DNA of 41,409 bases from CAZJFH01 sp964545205 (lineage in GTDB: Bacteria; Pseudomonadota; Alphaproteobacteria; Rhodospirillales; Magnetospirillaceae). Shown piece after piece: positions 9,520-17,972 of the stretch (position 1 is its first letter; each line of letters begins with the position of its first letter). Under the pieces are notes generated by a model, which was not told where the DNA came from, ran no database searches, and saw nothing but the letters and a program-made list of their open reading frames with translations. The stretch is from NCBI GenBank assembly GCA_964545205.1, contig CAZJFH010000046.1, positions 1 to 41,409 on the forward strand, given 5' to 3'. The translations under genes were made by a program, and so were the position numbers.

Positions 9520-10934
9520 GGTCCATGCCGCTCGACATCGGCACCATCCATTTCGTCGGCATCGGCGGCATCGGCATGAGCGGCATCGCCGAGATCCTGT
9601 GCAACCTCGGCTATTCGGTGCAGGGTTCGGACATCGCCGACAGCGCCAACGTCAAGCGCCTGCGCGCCCTCGGCATCCCCATCGAGGTCGGCCATCGCGC
9701 CGAGAACATCGGCGAGGCGCGCGTCGTCGTCGTCTCGTCGGCGGTCAAGGCCGACAACCCCGAGGTCGCCGCCGCCCGCGCCCGCCTGGTGCCGGTGGTG
9801 CGCCGCGCCGAGATGCTGGCCGAGCTGATGCGCCTGAAATGGGCGATCGCCGTCGGCGGCACCCACGGCAAGACCACCACGACCAGCCTGGTCGCGGCGA
9901 TGCTCGACGCCGCCGACCTGGACGCCACCGTGATCAACGGCGGCATCATCAACGCCTACGGCACCAACGCCCGCCTGGGCGCCGGCCAGTGGATGGTCGT
10001 CGAGGCCGACGAGTCCGACGGCACCTTCACCAAGCTGCCGGCCACCATCGCCGTGGTCACCAACATCGACCCCGAGCACATGGACCACTACGGCAGCTTC
10101 GAGCGGCTGCGCGAGGCGTTCCGGACCTATATCGAGAACATCCCCTTCTACGGCTTCGCCGTGCTGTGCTCCGACCATCACGAGGTCCAGGCGCTGATCC
10201 CGCGCGTGCCCGACCGCAAGATCGTCACCTACGGCTTCAACCCGCAGGCCGACGTGCGCGCCACCAACCTGCGCATCGGCACCGGCGGCGCCCGCTACGA
10301 CATCGTCATCACCGACCGCGCCAGCGGCCAGTCGCGCACCATCGCCGACGTGCGCCTGCCGATGTACGGCGAGCACAACGTGCAGAACTCGCTGGCCGCC
10401 GTCGCCATCGCCAACGAGCTCAAGCTGTCGGACGAGGTGGTGCGCAAGGGCCTGGGCTCGTTCGCCGGCGTCAAGCGCCGCTTCACCAAGACCGGCGAGT
10501 GGCACGGCGTGACGGTGATCGACGATTACGGCCACCACCCGGTCGAGATCGCCGCGGTGCTCAAGGCGGCGCGCTCGGCCTGCACCGGCAGCGTCATCGC
10601 CGTCGTGCAGCCGCACCGCTACAGCCGCCTGCAGAGCCTGTTCGAGGAGTTCTGCGCCTGCTTCAACGACGCCGACACCGTGGTCGTCGCCGACGTCTAC
10701 GCCGCCGGCGAGACGCCGGTCGAGGGCGTCGACCGCGACGCCCTGATCAAGGGCCTGCAGGAGCGCGGCCACCGCCGGGTGCTGCCGCTGGCCGGCCCCG
10801 AGGCGCTGGCGGCGACCATCCGCGAGCTGGCCCGCCCCGGCGACCTGGTCGTCTGCCTGGGCGCCGGCAACATCACCGCCTGGGCGCACGCGCTGCCGGG
10901 CGAACTGGCGGCGCTCGGGGAGCCCGGCCCATGA
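9516..10934 (+). CDS. murC: UDP-N-acetylmuramate:L-alanine ligase MurC
   Basis: Cytoplasmic ligase adding L-alanine to UDP-MurNAc, the first stem-peptide step. The 472-residue protein begins with the Rossmann motif HFVGIGGIGMSGIAEI, followed by the P-loop GGTHGKTTTTSL (Lys119), the VVEADESDGTF and NIDPEHMDHYG motifs, and VIDDYGHHPVEI in the ligase core. AAGAGGT at 9503-9509 precedes ATG 9516 and ATGA overlaps link it to murG and murB, so expression is probably tightly coupled. Confidence 0.97.
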   Translation: MRSMPLDIGTIHFVGIGGIGMSGIAEILCNLGYSVQGSDIADSANVKRLRALGIPIEVGHRAENIGEARVVVVSSAVKADNPEVAAARARLVPVVRRAEMLAELMRLKWAIAVGGTHGKTTTTSLVAAMLDAADLDATVINGGIINAYGTNARLGAGQWMVVEADESDGTFTKLPATIAVVTNIDPEHMDHYGSFERLREAFRTYIENIPFYGFAVLCSDHHEVQALIPRVPDRKIVTYGFNPQADVRATNLRIGTGGARYDIVITDRASGQSRTIADVRLPMYGEHNVQNSLAAVAIANELKLSDEVVRKGLGSFAGVKRRFTKTGEWHGVTVIDDYGHHPVEIAAVLKAARSACTGSVIAVVQPHRYSRLQSLFEEFCACFNDADTVVVADVYAAGETPVEGVDRDALIKGLQERGHRRVLPLAGPEALAATIRELARPGDLVVCLGAGNITAWAHALPGELAALGEPGP

Positions 10935-11857
10935 CCGCCTCGCGCCACCCCCATCTGATCGACCGGCTGCCGCCGGTGCGCGGACGGCTGACCGCCGACG
11001 CGCCGCTGGCCGGCATGACCTGGTTCGGCGTCGGCGGCCCGGCCGAGGTGCTGTTCAAGCCGGCCGACGCCGAGGATCTGGCGACGCTGCTGGCCGGCAA
11101 GCCCGCCGACGTGCCGGTCACCGTGCTCGGCGTCGCCTCGAACCTGCTCGTGCGCGACGGCGGCGTGCCGGGCGTCGTGCTGCGGCTCGGCCGCGGCTTC
11201 GCCGGCATCGAGGCCGCCGACGGCACCATCCGCGCCGGCGCGGCGGCGCTGGACGGCAACGTCGCGCTGGTCGCCCGCGACGCCGGTCTGGGCGGGCTGG
11301 AATTCCTCTCGGGCATCCCCGGCACCATCGGCGGCGGCCTGCGCATGAACGCCGGCGCCTACGGCCGCGAGTTCAAGGACGTCGTCGTCTCGGTCGAGGC
11401 GCTCGACGGCCATGGCGAACGCCGCACCCTCGACAACGCCGAGATGAGCTTCGGCTACCGCCATGCCGGCGTGCCCGAGGGCTGGATCTTCACCAAGGCG
11501 GTGCTGCGCGGCGAGCCGGCCGAGCCGGCCGAGATCGCCCGACGCATGGACGAGATCCGCGCCAGCCGCGAGGCCAGCCAGCCGGTCCGCAGCCGCACCG
11601 GCGGCTCGACCTTCGCCAATCCGCCCGGCGCCAAGGCCTGGCAGCTGATCGACCGGGCCGGCTGCCGCGGCCTGCGCGTCGGCGGCGCCATGGTCTCGGA
11701 CAAGCACTGCAACTTCCTGGTCAACCTGGGCGAGGCCACGGCCGCCGACATCGAGGCGCTGGGCGAGGAGGTCCGCCGCCGGGTGCGCGAAACCAGCGGG
11801 ATCAGCCTGGAATGGGAAATCCGCCGCATCGGAATTCCAGCGGGAGCAAGCCAATGA
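10931..11857 (+). CDS. murB: UDP-N-acetylenolpyruvoylglucosamine reductase MurB
   Basis: FAD- and NADPH-dependent reductase making UDP-MurNAc. The 308-residue protein has the FAD-binding region TWFGVGGPAE and GVASNLLVRDGG near the N-terminus, then FLSGIPGTIGGGLRMNAGAYG, and the SxFxNP-type segment GGSTFANPPGAKAW. The compact length and the absence of the extra C-terminal loop of E. coli MurB point to the type II form usual in alphaproteobacteria; that subtype is inferred. Start and end are both ATGA overlaps with neighbours. Confidence 0.96.
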   Translation: MTASRHPHLIDRLPPVRGRLTADAPLAGMTWFGVGGPAEVLFKPADAEDLATLLAGKPADVPVTVLGVASNLLVRDGGVPGVVLRLGRGFAGIEAADGTIRAGAAALDGNVALVARDAGLGGLEFLSGIPGTIGGGLRMNAGAYGREFKDVVVSVEALDGHGERRTLDNAEMSFGYRHAGVPEGWIFTKAVLRGEPAEPAEIARRMDEIRASREASQPVRSRTGGSTFANPPGAKAWQLIDRAGCRGLRVGGAMVSDKHCNFLVNLGEATAADIEALGEEVRRRVRETSGISLEWEIRRIGIPAGASQ

Positions 11858-12762
11858 CGAAGCAGGTCGTCGTCCTGATGGGCGGCTTCTCCGCCGAGCG
11901 GGCGGTTTCGCTGAACAGCGGCGCCGCGGTGGCCAAGGCGCTGCGCGAAGCCGGCTACGGCGTGCGCGCGGTCGACGTCGGCCGCGACCTCCACGCGCTG
12001 CTCGGCGCCCTGGAGCCGCGCCCCGACGTCGTCTTCAACGCCCTGCACGGCCGCTGGGGCGAGGACGGCTGCGTCCAGGGCCTGCTCAACATGCTCGGCA
12101 TCCCCTACACCCATTCCGGCCTGCTGGCCTCGGCGCTGGCGATGGACAAGCCGACCGCCAAGCGGGTGATGGCGAGCGCCGGCATCCCGGTGCCCGAGGG
12201 CGCGGTGCTCGGCCGCGACGCGCTGCTGGCCGGCGATCCGATGCCGCGGCCCTATGTCGTCAAGCCGGTCAACGAGGGCTCCAGCGTCGGCGTGCGCATC
12301 GTGCGCGCGGGCGACAACCTCGATCCGCTGGGCGGCGAGTCGTGGTCCGAGGTGCTGGTCGAGCGCTTCGTGCCCGGCCGCGAGCTGACGGTCGCCGTGA
12401 TGGGCGACCGGGCGCTGGGGGTGCTGGAGATCACCAGCGAACGCGGCTTCTACGACTACGACGCCAAATACGCGCCCGGCGGCTCGATCCACCTGTATCC
12501 GGCGCCGATCCCGGCCGCGGTGCACGACGAGGCGATGCGGCTGGCGCTGCTGGCCCACCAGTGCCTGGGCTGCCGCGGCGTCTCGCGCGCCGACCTGCGC
12601 TGGGACGAATCGACCGGCGTCGCCGGCCTCTACGTGCTCGAGGTCAACACCCAGCCCGGCATGACCGCGACCTCGCTGGTGCCCGACGTCGCCGGCCATG
12701 TCGGCATCTCGTTCCCCGAACTGGTCTCCTGGATGGTGGAGCACGCCGCATGCGACGCCTGA
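11854..12762 (+). CDS. ddl: D-alanine:D-alanine ligase Ddl
   Basis: ATP-grasp ligase producing D-Ala-D-Ala for MurF. The 302-residue protein begins VVVLMGGFSAERAVSL, has the KPTAKRVMASAGIPVPEG substrate-loop region, the ATP-grasp VKPVNEGSSVGV, and the metal/phosphate-binding end GLYVLEVNTQPGMTATSL. The frame is open further upstream, but the family start matches ATG 11854, which overlaps the murB stop and has GGGAG at 11842-11846. It is the DdlB-type gene of the dcw cluster. Confidence 0.96.
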   Translation: MTKQVVVLMGGFSAERAVSLNSGAAVAKALREAGYGVRAVDVGRDLHALLGALEPRPDVVFNALHGRWGEDGCVQGLLNMLGIPYTHSGLLASALAMDKPTAKRVMASAGIPVPEGAVLGRDALLAGDPMPRPYVVKPVNEGSSVGVRIVRAGDNLDPLGGESWSEVLVERFVPGRELTVAVMGDRALGVLEITSERGFYDYDAKYAPGGSIHLYPAPIPAAVHDEAMRLALLAHQCLGCRGVSRADLRWDESTGVAGLYVLEVNTQPGMTATSLVPDVAGHVGISFPELVSWMVEHAACDA

Positions 12763-13637
12763 GCCCGGACACGGTGCTGTGCCTCGACGCGGGCCGCCCG
12801 GCCGCCAGACGCTGGGTGGCGCCGCGCTGGTGGCGGCCGGCCCTGCGTGCGGCCAAGGTCGGCGCCGCCCTGGTGCTCGGCGCCGGCGTGCCGGCCTGGG
12901 CCTGGCATTCGGGCGTCGTCGCCGGAGCCGCCGAGACCGCCGTCGCCGAGGCCCTGGCGCTGAGCGGCGCCGCCGGGCTGCGCGTGCAGGAAGTCCTGGT
13001 CGAGGGCCGCACCAATACCCGGCCCGAGGAGCTGCGCGCCGCCCTGCGGCTGCAGCGCGGCGATCCGATCCTCGGCTTCGACCTCGCCGCCGCCAAGGAG
13101 CGGATCGAGGCGCTGCCGTGGGTCGGCGACGTGGCGCTGGAGCGGCGGCTGCCCGGCACCATCACCCTGCGCCTGCGCGAACGCGAGCCGGTGGCGCTGT
13201 GGCAGAACCAGGGCGCCTTCATCCTGGTCGACGCCGAGGGCACGCCGATCCCCGACGCGGTCGGCGCCTATCTGCACCTGCCGCAGATCGTCGGCGAGGA
13301 CGCGGCGCAGCACGCCGGCAAGCTGCTGGAGATGCTGGCGGGCGAGCCGGCGCTGGCGGCGCGCGTCAAGGCCGCGGTGCGGGTCTCCGGCCGCCGCTGG
13401 GACCTGGTGATGGACGACCTGCGGACCGGCATCCGGGTGCGGCTGCCGGAAACCGATCCGACGACGGCCTGGCGCCGGCTGGCGCGGCTGGAGCGCGAGC
13501 AGGGCCTGTTGGGGCGCGACATCGGCATGGTCGACCTGCGCCTGCCCGACCGGCTGGTGGTGCGCCGCGGCGAGGGCCAGGGCACCGGCCCCGGCGACGA
13601 CACGCCTGCCCGGCCCCCGGCCGGCAAGGAAGCTTGA
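12750..13637 (+). CDS. ftsQ: Cell-division protein FtsQ
   Basis: Bitopic inner-membrane divisome protein linking early and late division proteins. The 295-residue protein has a basic cytoplasmic N-terminus, one membrane segment around residues 33-50, then the POTRA-like domain (VQEVLVEGRTNTRPEELRAAL, about residues 76-96) and the beta domain (PWVGDVALERRLPGTITLRLREREPVALW). The start ATG lies inside the end of ddl (13-base overlap). The C-terminal tail is Pro/Gly-rich. The sequence is typical of poorly conserved alphaproteobacterial FtsQ; order and topology make the call firm. Confidence 0.92.
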   Translation: MRRLSPDTVLCLDAGRPAARRWVAPRWWRPALRAAKVGAALVLGAGVPAWAWHSGVVAGAAETAVAEALALSGAAGLRVQEVLVEGRTNTRPEELRAALRLQRGDPILGFDLAAAKERIEALPWVGDVALERRLPGTITLRLREREPVALWQNQGAFILVDAEGTPIPDAVGAYLHLPQIVGEDAAQHAGKLLEMLAGEPALAARVKAAVRVSGRRWDLVMDDLRTGIRVRLPETDPTTAWRRLARLEREQGLLGRDIGMVDLRLPDRLVVRRGEGQGTGPGDDTPARPPAGKEA

Positions 13638-13659
13638 GGAAAGGGAGCGGACGCAAGCC

Positions 13660-14907
13660 TTGTCGAAGACCAAGATGCGCAACGGCCTGATCGCGGCCCT
13701 GGACGTCGGCACCACCAAGGTGTGCTGCTTCATCGCGCGCGCCCAGGAGGACGGCTCGACGCGCGTGCTCGGCATCGGTCACCAGGTGTCGCGCGGCATG
13801 CGCTGCGGCGCCGTCGTCGACATGGACGAGGCCGAGACCTCGATCCGCGCCGCCGTCGACGCCGCCGAGCAGATGGCCGGCGAGCGCATCCGCGAAGTGG
13901 TGGTCAACCTGGCGGCCGGCCAGCCGCAATCGACCAACGTCAGCGTCGAGGTCGCGATCAACGGCCACGCCGTCAACGATTCCGACATCCGCCGCATGCT
14001 CGAGCACGGCCGCCAGCACGGCGAGCAGCAGGAGCGCGAGCTGATCCACTCGATCCCGATCGGCTACACGATCGACGGCAACGACGGCATCACCGACCCG
14101 CGCGGCATGTACGGCGACCGCCTGGGCGTGACCGTGCACCAGGTCAGCGCCGCCGCCGGGCCGATCCGCAACCTCGCCACCGTCGCCGCGCGCGGCCACC
14201 TCGACATCGAGGCGCGCGTCGTCAGCCCCTACGCCTCGGGCCTGGCCTGCCTGGTCGACGACGAGAAGGAGCTGGGCGTCACCTGCATCGACATGGGCGG
14301 CGGCACGACGTCGATGGCGGTGTTCCTGGACGGCCATCTGGTCAGCACCGACGTCATCGCCGTCGGCGGCATGCACGTCACCAACGACATCGCCCGCGGC
14401 CTGTCGACGCCGCTGGCCCAGGCCGAGCGCATGAAGACGCTGTACGGCAGCGCCATCCCCTCGCCCTCCGACGACCGCGAGATCCTGAAGGTGCCGGTGG
14501 TCGGCGAGGACGAGGACGAGGCCGCCAACCAGGTGCCGCGCTCGATCCTGGTGCAGATCATCCGGCCGCGGCTGGAGGAGACGTTCGAGCTGGTGCGCAA
14601 CCGTCTGGAGGCCTCGGGCTTCAACGGCGTCGCCGGGCGCCGGATGGTCATCACCGGCGGCGCCAGCCAGCTCCAGGGCGTGCGCGAGCTCGCCGCCCAC
14701 ATCCTCGGCACCCAGGTGCGGATGGGCCGGCCGGTCGGCGTCCACGGACTGGCCGAATCGACCGCCGGCCCGGCCTTCTCGACCTGCGCCGGATTGCTGC
14801 GCTACGCCGTGCTCAACGCGCCCGAGGCGGCGCCGGGCAAGGCGCGCGAGGAAGCCGCCGCCGGCCCGCTGGGCCGGATCGGCGCCTGGTTTCGCAAGAA
14901 TTTCTGA
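13660..14907 (+). CDS. ftsA: Cell-division protein FtsA (actin-like)
   Basis: Actin-fold ATPase that tethers FtsZ filaments to the inner membrane and recruits later divisome proteins. It has the first phosphate loop ALDVGTTKVCCFIA, the SHS2 (1C) domain following it, the second phosphate loop CIDMGGGTTSMAVF, the adenosine motif ITGGASQLQG, and a C-terminal amphipathic helix (GRIGAWFRKNF) for membrane binding. The start is uncertain: TTG 13660 has AAGGGAG at 13641-13647 (12-base spacing), whereas ATG 13675 would give MRNGLIAALDVG with no clear ribosome-binding site. The longer form has 415 residues. Confidence 0.95.
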   Translation: MSKTKMRNGLIAALDVGTTKVCCFIARAQEDGSTRVLGIGHQVSRGMRCGAVVDMDEAETSIRAAVDAAEQMAGERIREVVVNLAAGQPQSTNVSVEVAINGHAVNDSDIRRMLEHGRQHGEQQERELIHSIPIGYTIDGNDGITDPRGMYGDRLGVTVHQVSAAAGPIRNLATVAARGHLDIEARVVSPYASGLACLVDDEKELGVTCIDMGGGTTSMAVFLDGHLVSTDVIAVGGMHVTNDIARGLSTPLAQAERMKTLYGSAIPSPSDDREILKVPVVGEDEDEAANQVPRSILVQIIRPRLEETFELVRNRLEASGFNGVAGRRMVITGGASQLQGVRELAAHILGTQVRMGRPVGVHGLAESTAGPAFSTCAGLLRYAVLNAPEAAPGKAREEAAAGPLGRIGAWFRKNF

Positions 14908-15021
14908 GGGAGGGCAGAGCGATGTCGATGCAATGCCCCAACTGAACGGCGCCGGAGGACCCGGCGAGCGGACGCTTTCAAAAAGACATTAGAGAGAACG
15001 AGCAGCGGAGGGTTAGGTCAC
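14908..15021 (+). other. ftsA-ftsZ spacer with a 7-codon mini-ORF and the ftsZ ribosome-binding site
   Basis: This is the only sizeable gap inside the division cluster. It opens with a strong Shine-Dalgarno-like GAGGGAGGG (14906-14913) followed by ATG 14922 and a frame of only seven residues (MSMQCPN, stop ending 14945). Downstream is an A-rich patch near 14981-15000 and then GGAGGGTTAGG just before the ftsZ ATG at 15022. No convincing sigma-70 promoter or terminator was recognised. The mini-ORF may be a leader that tunes ftsZ translation, or chance. Confidence 0.4.
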
Positions 15022-16680
15022 ATGAGCATCAACTTCCTGCCCCAGCAAGGGCCAGAACTGAAGCCGCGCATCTCCGTCGTCGGCGTCGGCGGCGCCGGCG
15101 GCAACGCGGTCAACAACATGATCCAGTCCCATCTGGCCGGCGTCGAATTCGTCGTCGCCAACACCGACAGCCAGGCCTTGTCGCAGGCCAAGACGGACCG
15201 TCGCATCCAGCTGGGCCACACCACCACCCAGGGCCTGGGCGCCGGTTCGCGTCCCGACATCGGCCGCGCCGCCGCCGAGGAGAGCCTCGACGAGATCATG
15301 CAGCAGATCACCGGCGCCAACATGGTGTTCATCACCGCCGGGATGGGCGGCGGCACCGGCACCGGCGCCGCTCCCGTGATCGCCCGCGCGGCCCGCGAGC
15401 ACGGCATTCTTACCGTCGGAGTGGTTACCAAACCGTTTCACTTCGAGGGCCGTCACCGCATGCGCACGGCCGAGAACGGCATCGAGGAGCTGCACCAGTA
15501 CGTCGACACGCTGATCATCATCCCGAACCAGAACCTGTTCCGGGTGGCCAGCGAGAAGACGACCTTCGCCGACGCCTTCAAGATGGCCGACGACGTCCTG
15601 CACGCCGGCGTGCGCGGCGTCACCGACCTGATGGTGATGCCGGGCCTGATCAACCTCGACTTCGCCGACATCCGCACCGTGATGAGCGAGATGGGCAAGG
15701 CGATGATGGGCACCGGCGAGGCCGAGGGCGACAAGCGCGCCCTGGACGCGGCGGAAGCGGCGATCTCGAACCCGCTGCTCGACGACACCTCGATGAAGGG
15801 CGCCCGCGGCGTGCTGATCAACATCACCGGCGGCAACGACATGACCCTGTTCGAGGTCGACGAGGCCGCCAACCGCATCCGCGACGAGGTCGACCCCGAC
15901 GCCAACATCATCTTCGGCTCGACCTTCGACGAAGGCCTGGCCGGCAAGATGCGGGTCTCGGTCGTCGCCACCGGCATCGAGTCGGAAGCGGCGGCCCAGC
16001 CCAGGCCGACGGTGATCTCGCTGACCGGCACCGAGCAGCCGCGCAAGCCGGCCGGCTTCGTGCCCAATCTGGCCAGCGCCCGGCCGTCGCCGGCCCTGCG
16101 CACCGCCGCCCAGGCCGCCGCCGCCATCTTCAAGGAGGAGCCCGGGCAGGAACAGGCGCCGGTCGAGGCCGAGGCGAGCGCCGCCGAGCCCGAGGCCGAC
16201 GCGCGCTCGGCCGCCGAGACCGCGCTGGCCGAAGCCGTCGCCGAGCAGGCGCCCGAGCCGGCCGCGCCGGCGCCCGCCGCCGCCGAGGGCGAGCCGGTGG
16301 TGAGCGTCCGCCCGGCCGAGCCGCGCAAGGAAGCGCCGCAGCCGGTGATGGCGCCGCGCCCGGCCGCGCCCGCCGCCCGACCGGTGCCGCAGCCGCCGCG
16401 CGCCCCCGCCCCCGCCGCCCCGGCGGCCCAGGGCGAGCAGCGGCGTCCGCCGACGCTGTTCGAGCGGGTGATCGGCACCGCCCGGCGCACCGCCGGCCAC
16501 GACGAGGCGCCGGCGGCTCCGGTCCAGCCGGCTCCGGCGCCGCGCGCCGCCGCGCCGGCCCCGCAGCAGCCGGCCCAGACCCGTCTGGCCGTCGACCGCG
16601 ACGACCGCGCCCCGACCTCGGCCGCCCGCGAGGACGACCTCCTCGACATCCCGGCCTTCCTGCGCCGCCAGGCCAACTAA
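15022..16680 (+). CDS. ftsZ: Cell-division GTPase FtsZ
   Basis: Tubulin-like GTPase that forms the Z-ring. The 552-residue protein has the N-terminal GVGGAGGNAVNNM segment, the tubulin signature loop GGGTGTG (about residues 109-115), and the T7 loop NLDFADIR (Asn211, Asp213) that completes the neighbouring subunit's active site. The globular core ends near residue 320. A long linker rich in Ala, Pro and Glu follows, typical of alphaproteobacteria and much longer than in E. coli. The C-terminal peptide LDIPAFLRRQAN is the conserved FtsA-binding tail. Start ATG has GGAGGG about 10 bases upstream. Confidence 0.97.
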   Translation: MSINFLPQQGPELKPRISVVGVGGAGGNAVNNMIQSHLAGVEFVVANTDSQALSQAKTDRRIQLGHTTTQGLGAGSRPDIGRAAAEESLDEIMQQITGANMVFITAGMGGGTGTGAAPVIARAAREHGILTVGVVTKPFHFEGRHRMRTAENGIEELHQYVDTLIIIPNQNLFRVASEKTTFADAFKMADDVLHAGVRGVTDLMVMPGLINLDFADIRTVMSEMGKAMMGTGEAEGDKRALDAAEAAISNPLLDDTSMKGARGVLINITGGNDMTLFEVDEAANRIRDEVDPDANIIFGSTFDEGLAGKMRVSVVATGIESEAAAQPRPTVISLTGTEQPRKPAGFVPNLASARPSPALRTAAQAAAAIFKEEPGQEQAPVEAEASAAEPEADARSAAETALAEAVAEQAPEPAAPAPAAAEGEPVVSVRPAEPRKEAPQPVMAPRPAAPAARPVPQPPRAPAPAAPAAQGEQRRPPTLFERVIGTARRTAGHDEAPAAPVQPAPAPRAAAPAPQQPAQTRLAVDRDDRAPTSAAREDDLLDIPAFLRRQAN

Positions 16681-16856
16681 GGGCCGGTCAACCTCGGTAT
16701 GGTATGGGCGGGGGGCATCCGAACGGATGCTCCCCGTCCCGGCCATCAGGACTATCCCCGGTAACATTTCGTAACAATCATTGATTTGAGCCGGATTCAC
16801 CGCGCTGATACATGTTGCGGTGTCGAGGGGTTGTATAGCCAAAGGCTTGTAGACAG
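16681..16856. other. ftsZ-lpxC intergenic region with stem-loop and AT-rich promoter-like segment
   Basis: A stem-loop at 16710-16735 (11-bp stem with one G-T pair, GAAC loop) lies 30 bases after the ftsZ stop; it lacks a T-tract, so it may be an attenuator or an RNA 3' end rather than a classical terminator. Downstream the base composition becomes unusually AT-rich, with the direct repeat GTAACA at 16761-16766 and 16771-16776 (10-base period) and TTGATT at 16781-16786 as a possible -35. A matching -10 at ideal spacing is not clear. This probably carries the lpxC promoter. Confidence 0.45.
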
Positions 16857-17834
16857 ATGCTCGAGATCGTCGACGCCTACCGTCCCGACGCCGAAGTCGG
16901 AATGTCCCGTCCCGGCGGGTCCGACGCGCCGCGTCAGCGCACGCTGAAGACCAGCATCCGCTGCAAGGGAGTCGGCCTGCACTCGGGCGCCGCGGTGACG
17001 CTGACCCTGCGCCCCGGCGCGCCGAACACCGGCGTCGTCTTCCGCCGCACCGACGTCGCCGAGGACCGCGCGCTGATCCCGGCGCGCTGGGCCAACGTCT
17101 CCGACACCCGCATGAACACCTGCATCGCCAACGAGCACGGCACCGCGGTGCGCACCATCGAGCACCTGATGGCGGCGCTGGCCGGCCAGCAGGTCGACAA
17201 CGCGCTGATCGACATCGACGGCCCCGAGGTTCCGGTGATGGACGGCAGCGCCGCGCCGTTCCTGTTCCTGATCGAGTGCGCCGGCGTCGTCGAGCAGCCG
17301 GCGCCGCGCCGGGCGGTTCGCATCCTCAAGCCGGTGACCGTGCGCGACGGCGAGAAGTCGGCGACGCTGATGCCGGCGGCCGGCGGCTTCTCGCTGCAGT
17401 TCGAGATCGACTTCGCCGATCCGGCGATCGCCCGCCAGGAGTGCTTCGTCCATCTGGGCGACGGCGCCTTCAAGACCGAGATCAGCCGCGCCCGCACCTT
17501 CGGCTTCGAGCACGAGGTCGAGGCGCTGCGCGCCGCCGGCCTGGCCCGCGGCGGCTCGCTGGACAACGCGGTGGTGATCGGCACCGACCACCGCATCCTC
17601 AACGAGGACGGGCTGCGCTACGACGACGAGTTCGTCCGCCACAAGGTGCTGGACGCCGTCGGCGACCTCTATCTGGCCGGCGCGCCGATCATCGGCCATT
17701 TCGAGGGCGTCCGGTCGGGCCACGCGCTCAACAACGCCCTGCTGCGGGCGCTGATGGCCGACGAATCGGCCTGGGAGCTGGTCGAGGAGCCGGCCCCGGC
17801 GGCGGCGCCCCAGCGGCTCTACGCCGTCGGCTGA
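16857..17834 (+). CDS. lpxC: UDP-3-O-acyl-GlcNAc deacetylase LpxC
   Basis: Zinc deacetylase catalysing the committed step of lipid A synthesis in the cytoplasm. Zinc ligands align with E. coli LpxC at a constant offset of 24: His103 in IEHLMAAL, His262 and Asp266 in RHKVLDAVGDL; the catalytic His289 lies in SGHALNN. The family N-terminus (QRTLKTSIRCKGVGLHSG) begins near residue 23, so the protein from ATG 16857 (325 residues) is longer than usual; ATG 16902 would give 310 residues, closer to the family. Neither start has a clear Shine-Dalgarno sequence. Confidence 0.96.
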   Translation: MLEIVDAYRPDAEVGMSRPGGSDAPRQRTLKTSIRCKGVGLHSGAAVTLTLRPGAPNTGVVFRRTDVAEDRALIPARWANVSDTRMNTCIANEHGTAVRTIEHLMAALAGQQVDNALIDIDGPEVPVMDGSAAPFLFLIECAGVVEQPAPRRAVRILKPVTVRDGEKSATLMPAAGGFSLQFEIDFADPAIARQECFVHLGDGAFKTEISRARTFGFEHEVEALRAAGLARGGSLDNAVVIGTDHRILNEDGLRYDDEFVRHKVLDAVGDLYLAGAPIIGHFEGVRSGHALNNALLRALMADESAWELVEEPAPAAAPQRLYAVG

Positions 17835-17852
17835 TCGGATCGCGCGAGGATG

Positions 17853-17890
17853 CGGCGGGGTGTCGGCGACGGCGCCCCGCCGATTCGTTT
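17853..17890 (+). terminator. Probable Rho-independent terminator after lpxC
   Basis: Eight-base perfect arms CGGCGGGG (17853-17860) and CCCCGCCG (17875-17882) enclose a 14-base loop that itself contains GTC-GGC-GAC, and are followed by ATTCGTTT. The T-rich tail is short but the stem is very stable, and it sits between the lpxC stop and the bamD promoter. Confidence 0.55.
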
Positions 17891-17908
17891 CCCACGGGCG
17901 CGAAGGCC

Positions 17909-17939
17909 TTGCCGCATCCGGTCCGCCCCGTGGTATAGT
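17909..17939 (+). promoter_or_regulatory. Probable sigma-70 type promoter of bamD
   Basis: TTGCCG (17909-17914) and TATAGT (17934-17939, preceded by TGG as an extended -10) are separated by 19 bases, a little long. They lie 34 bases before the bamD ATG and just after the lpxC terminator hairpin, so bamD probably starts its own transcript. Confidence 0.5.
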
Positions 17940-17972
17940 CCCGACCGCCCGTTCAGGTTTACCGAGACGACA

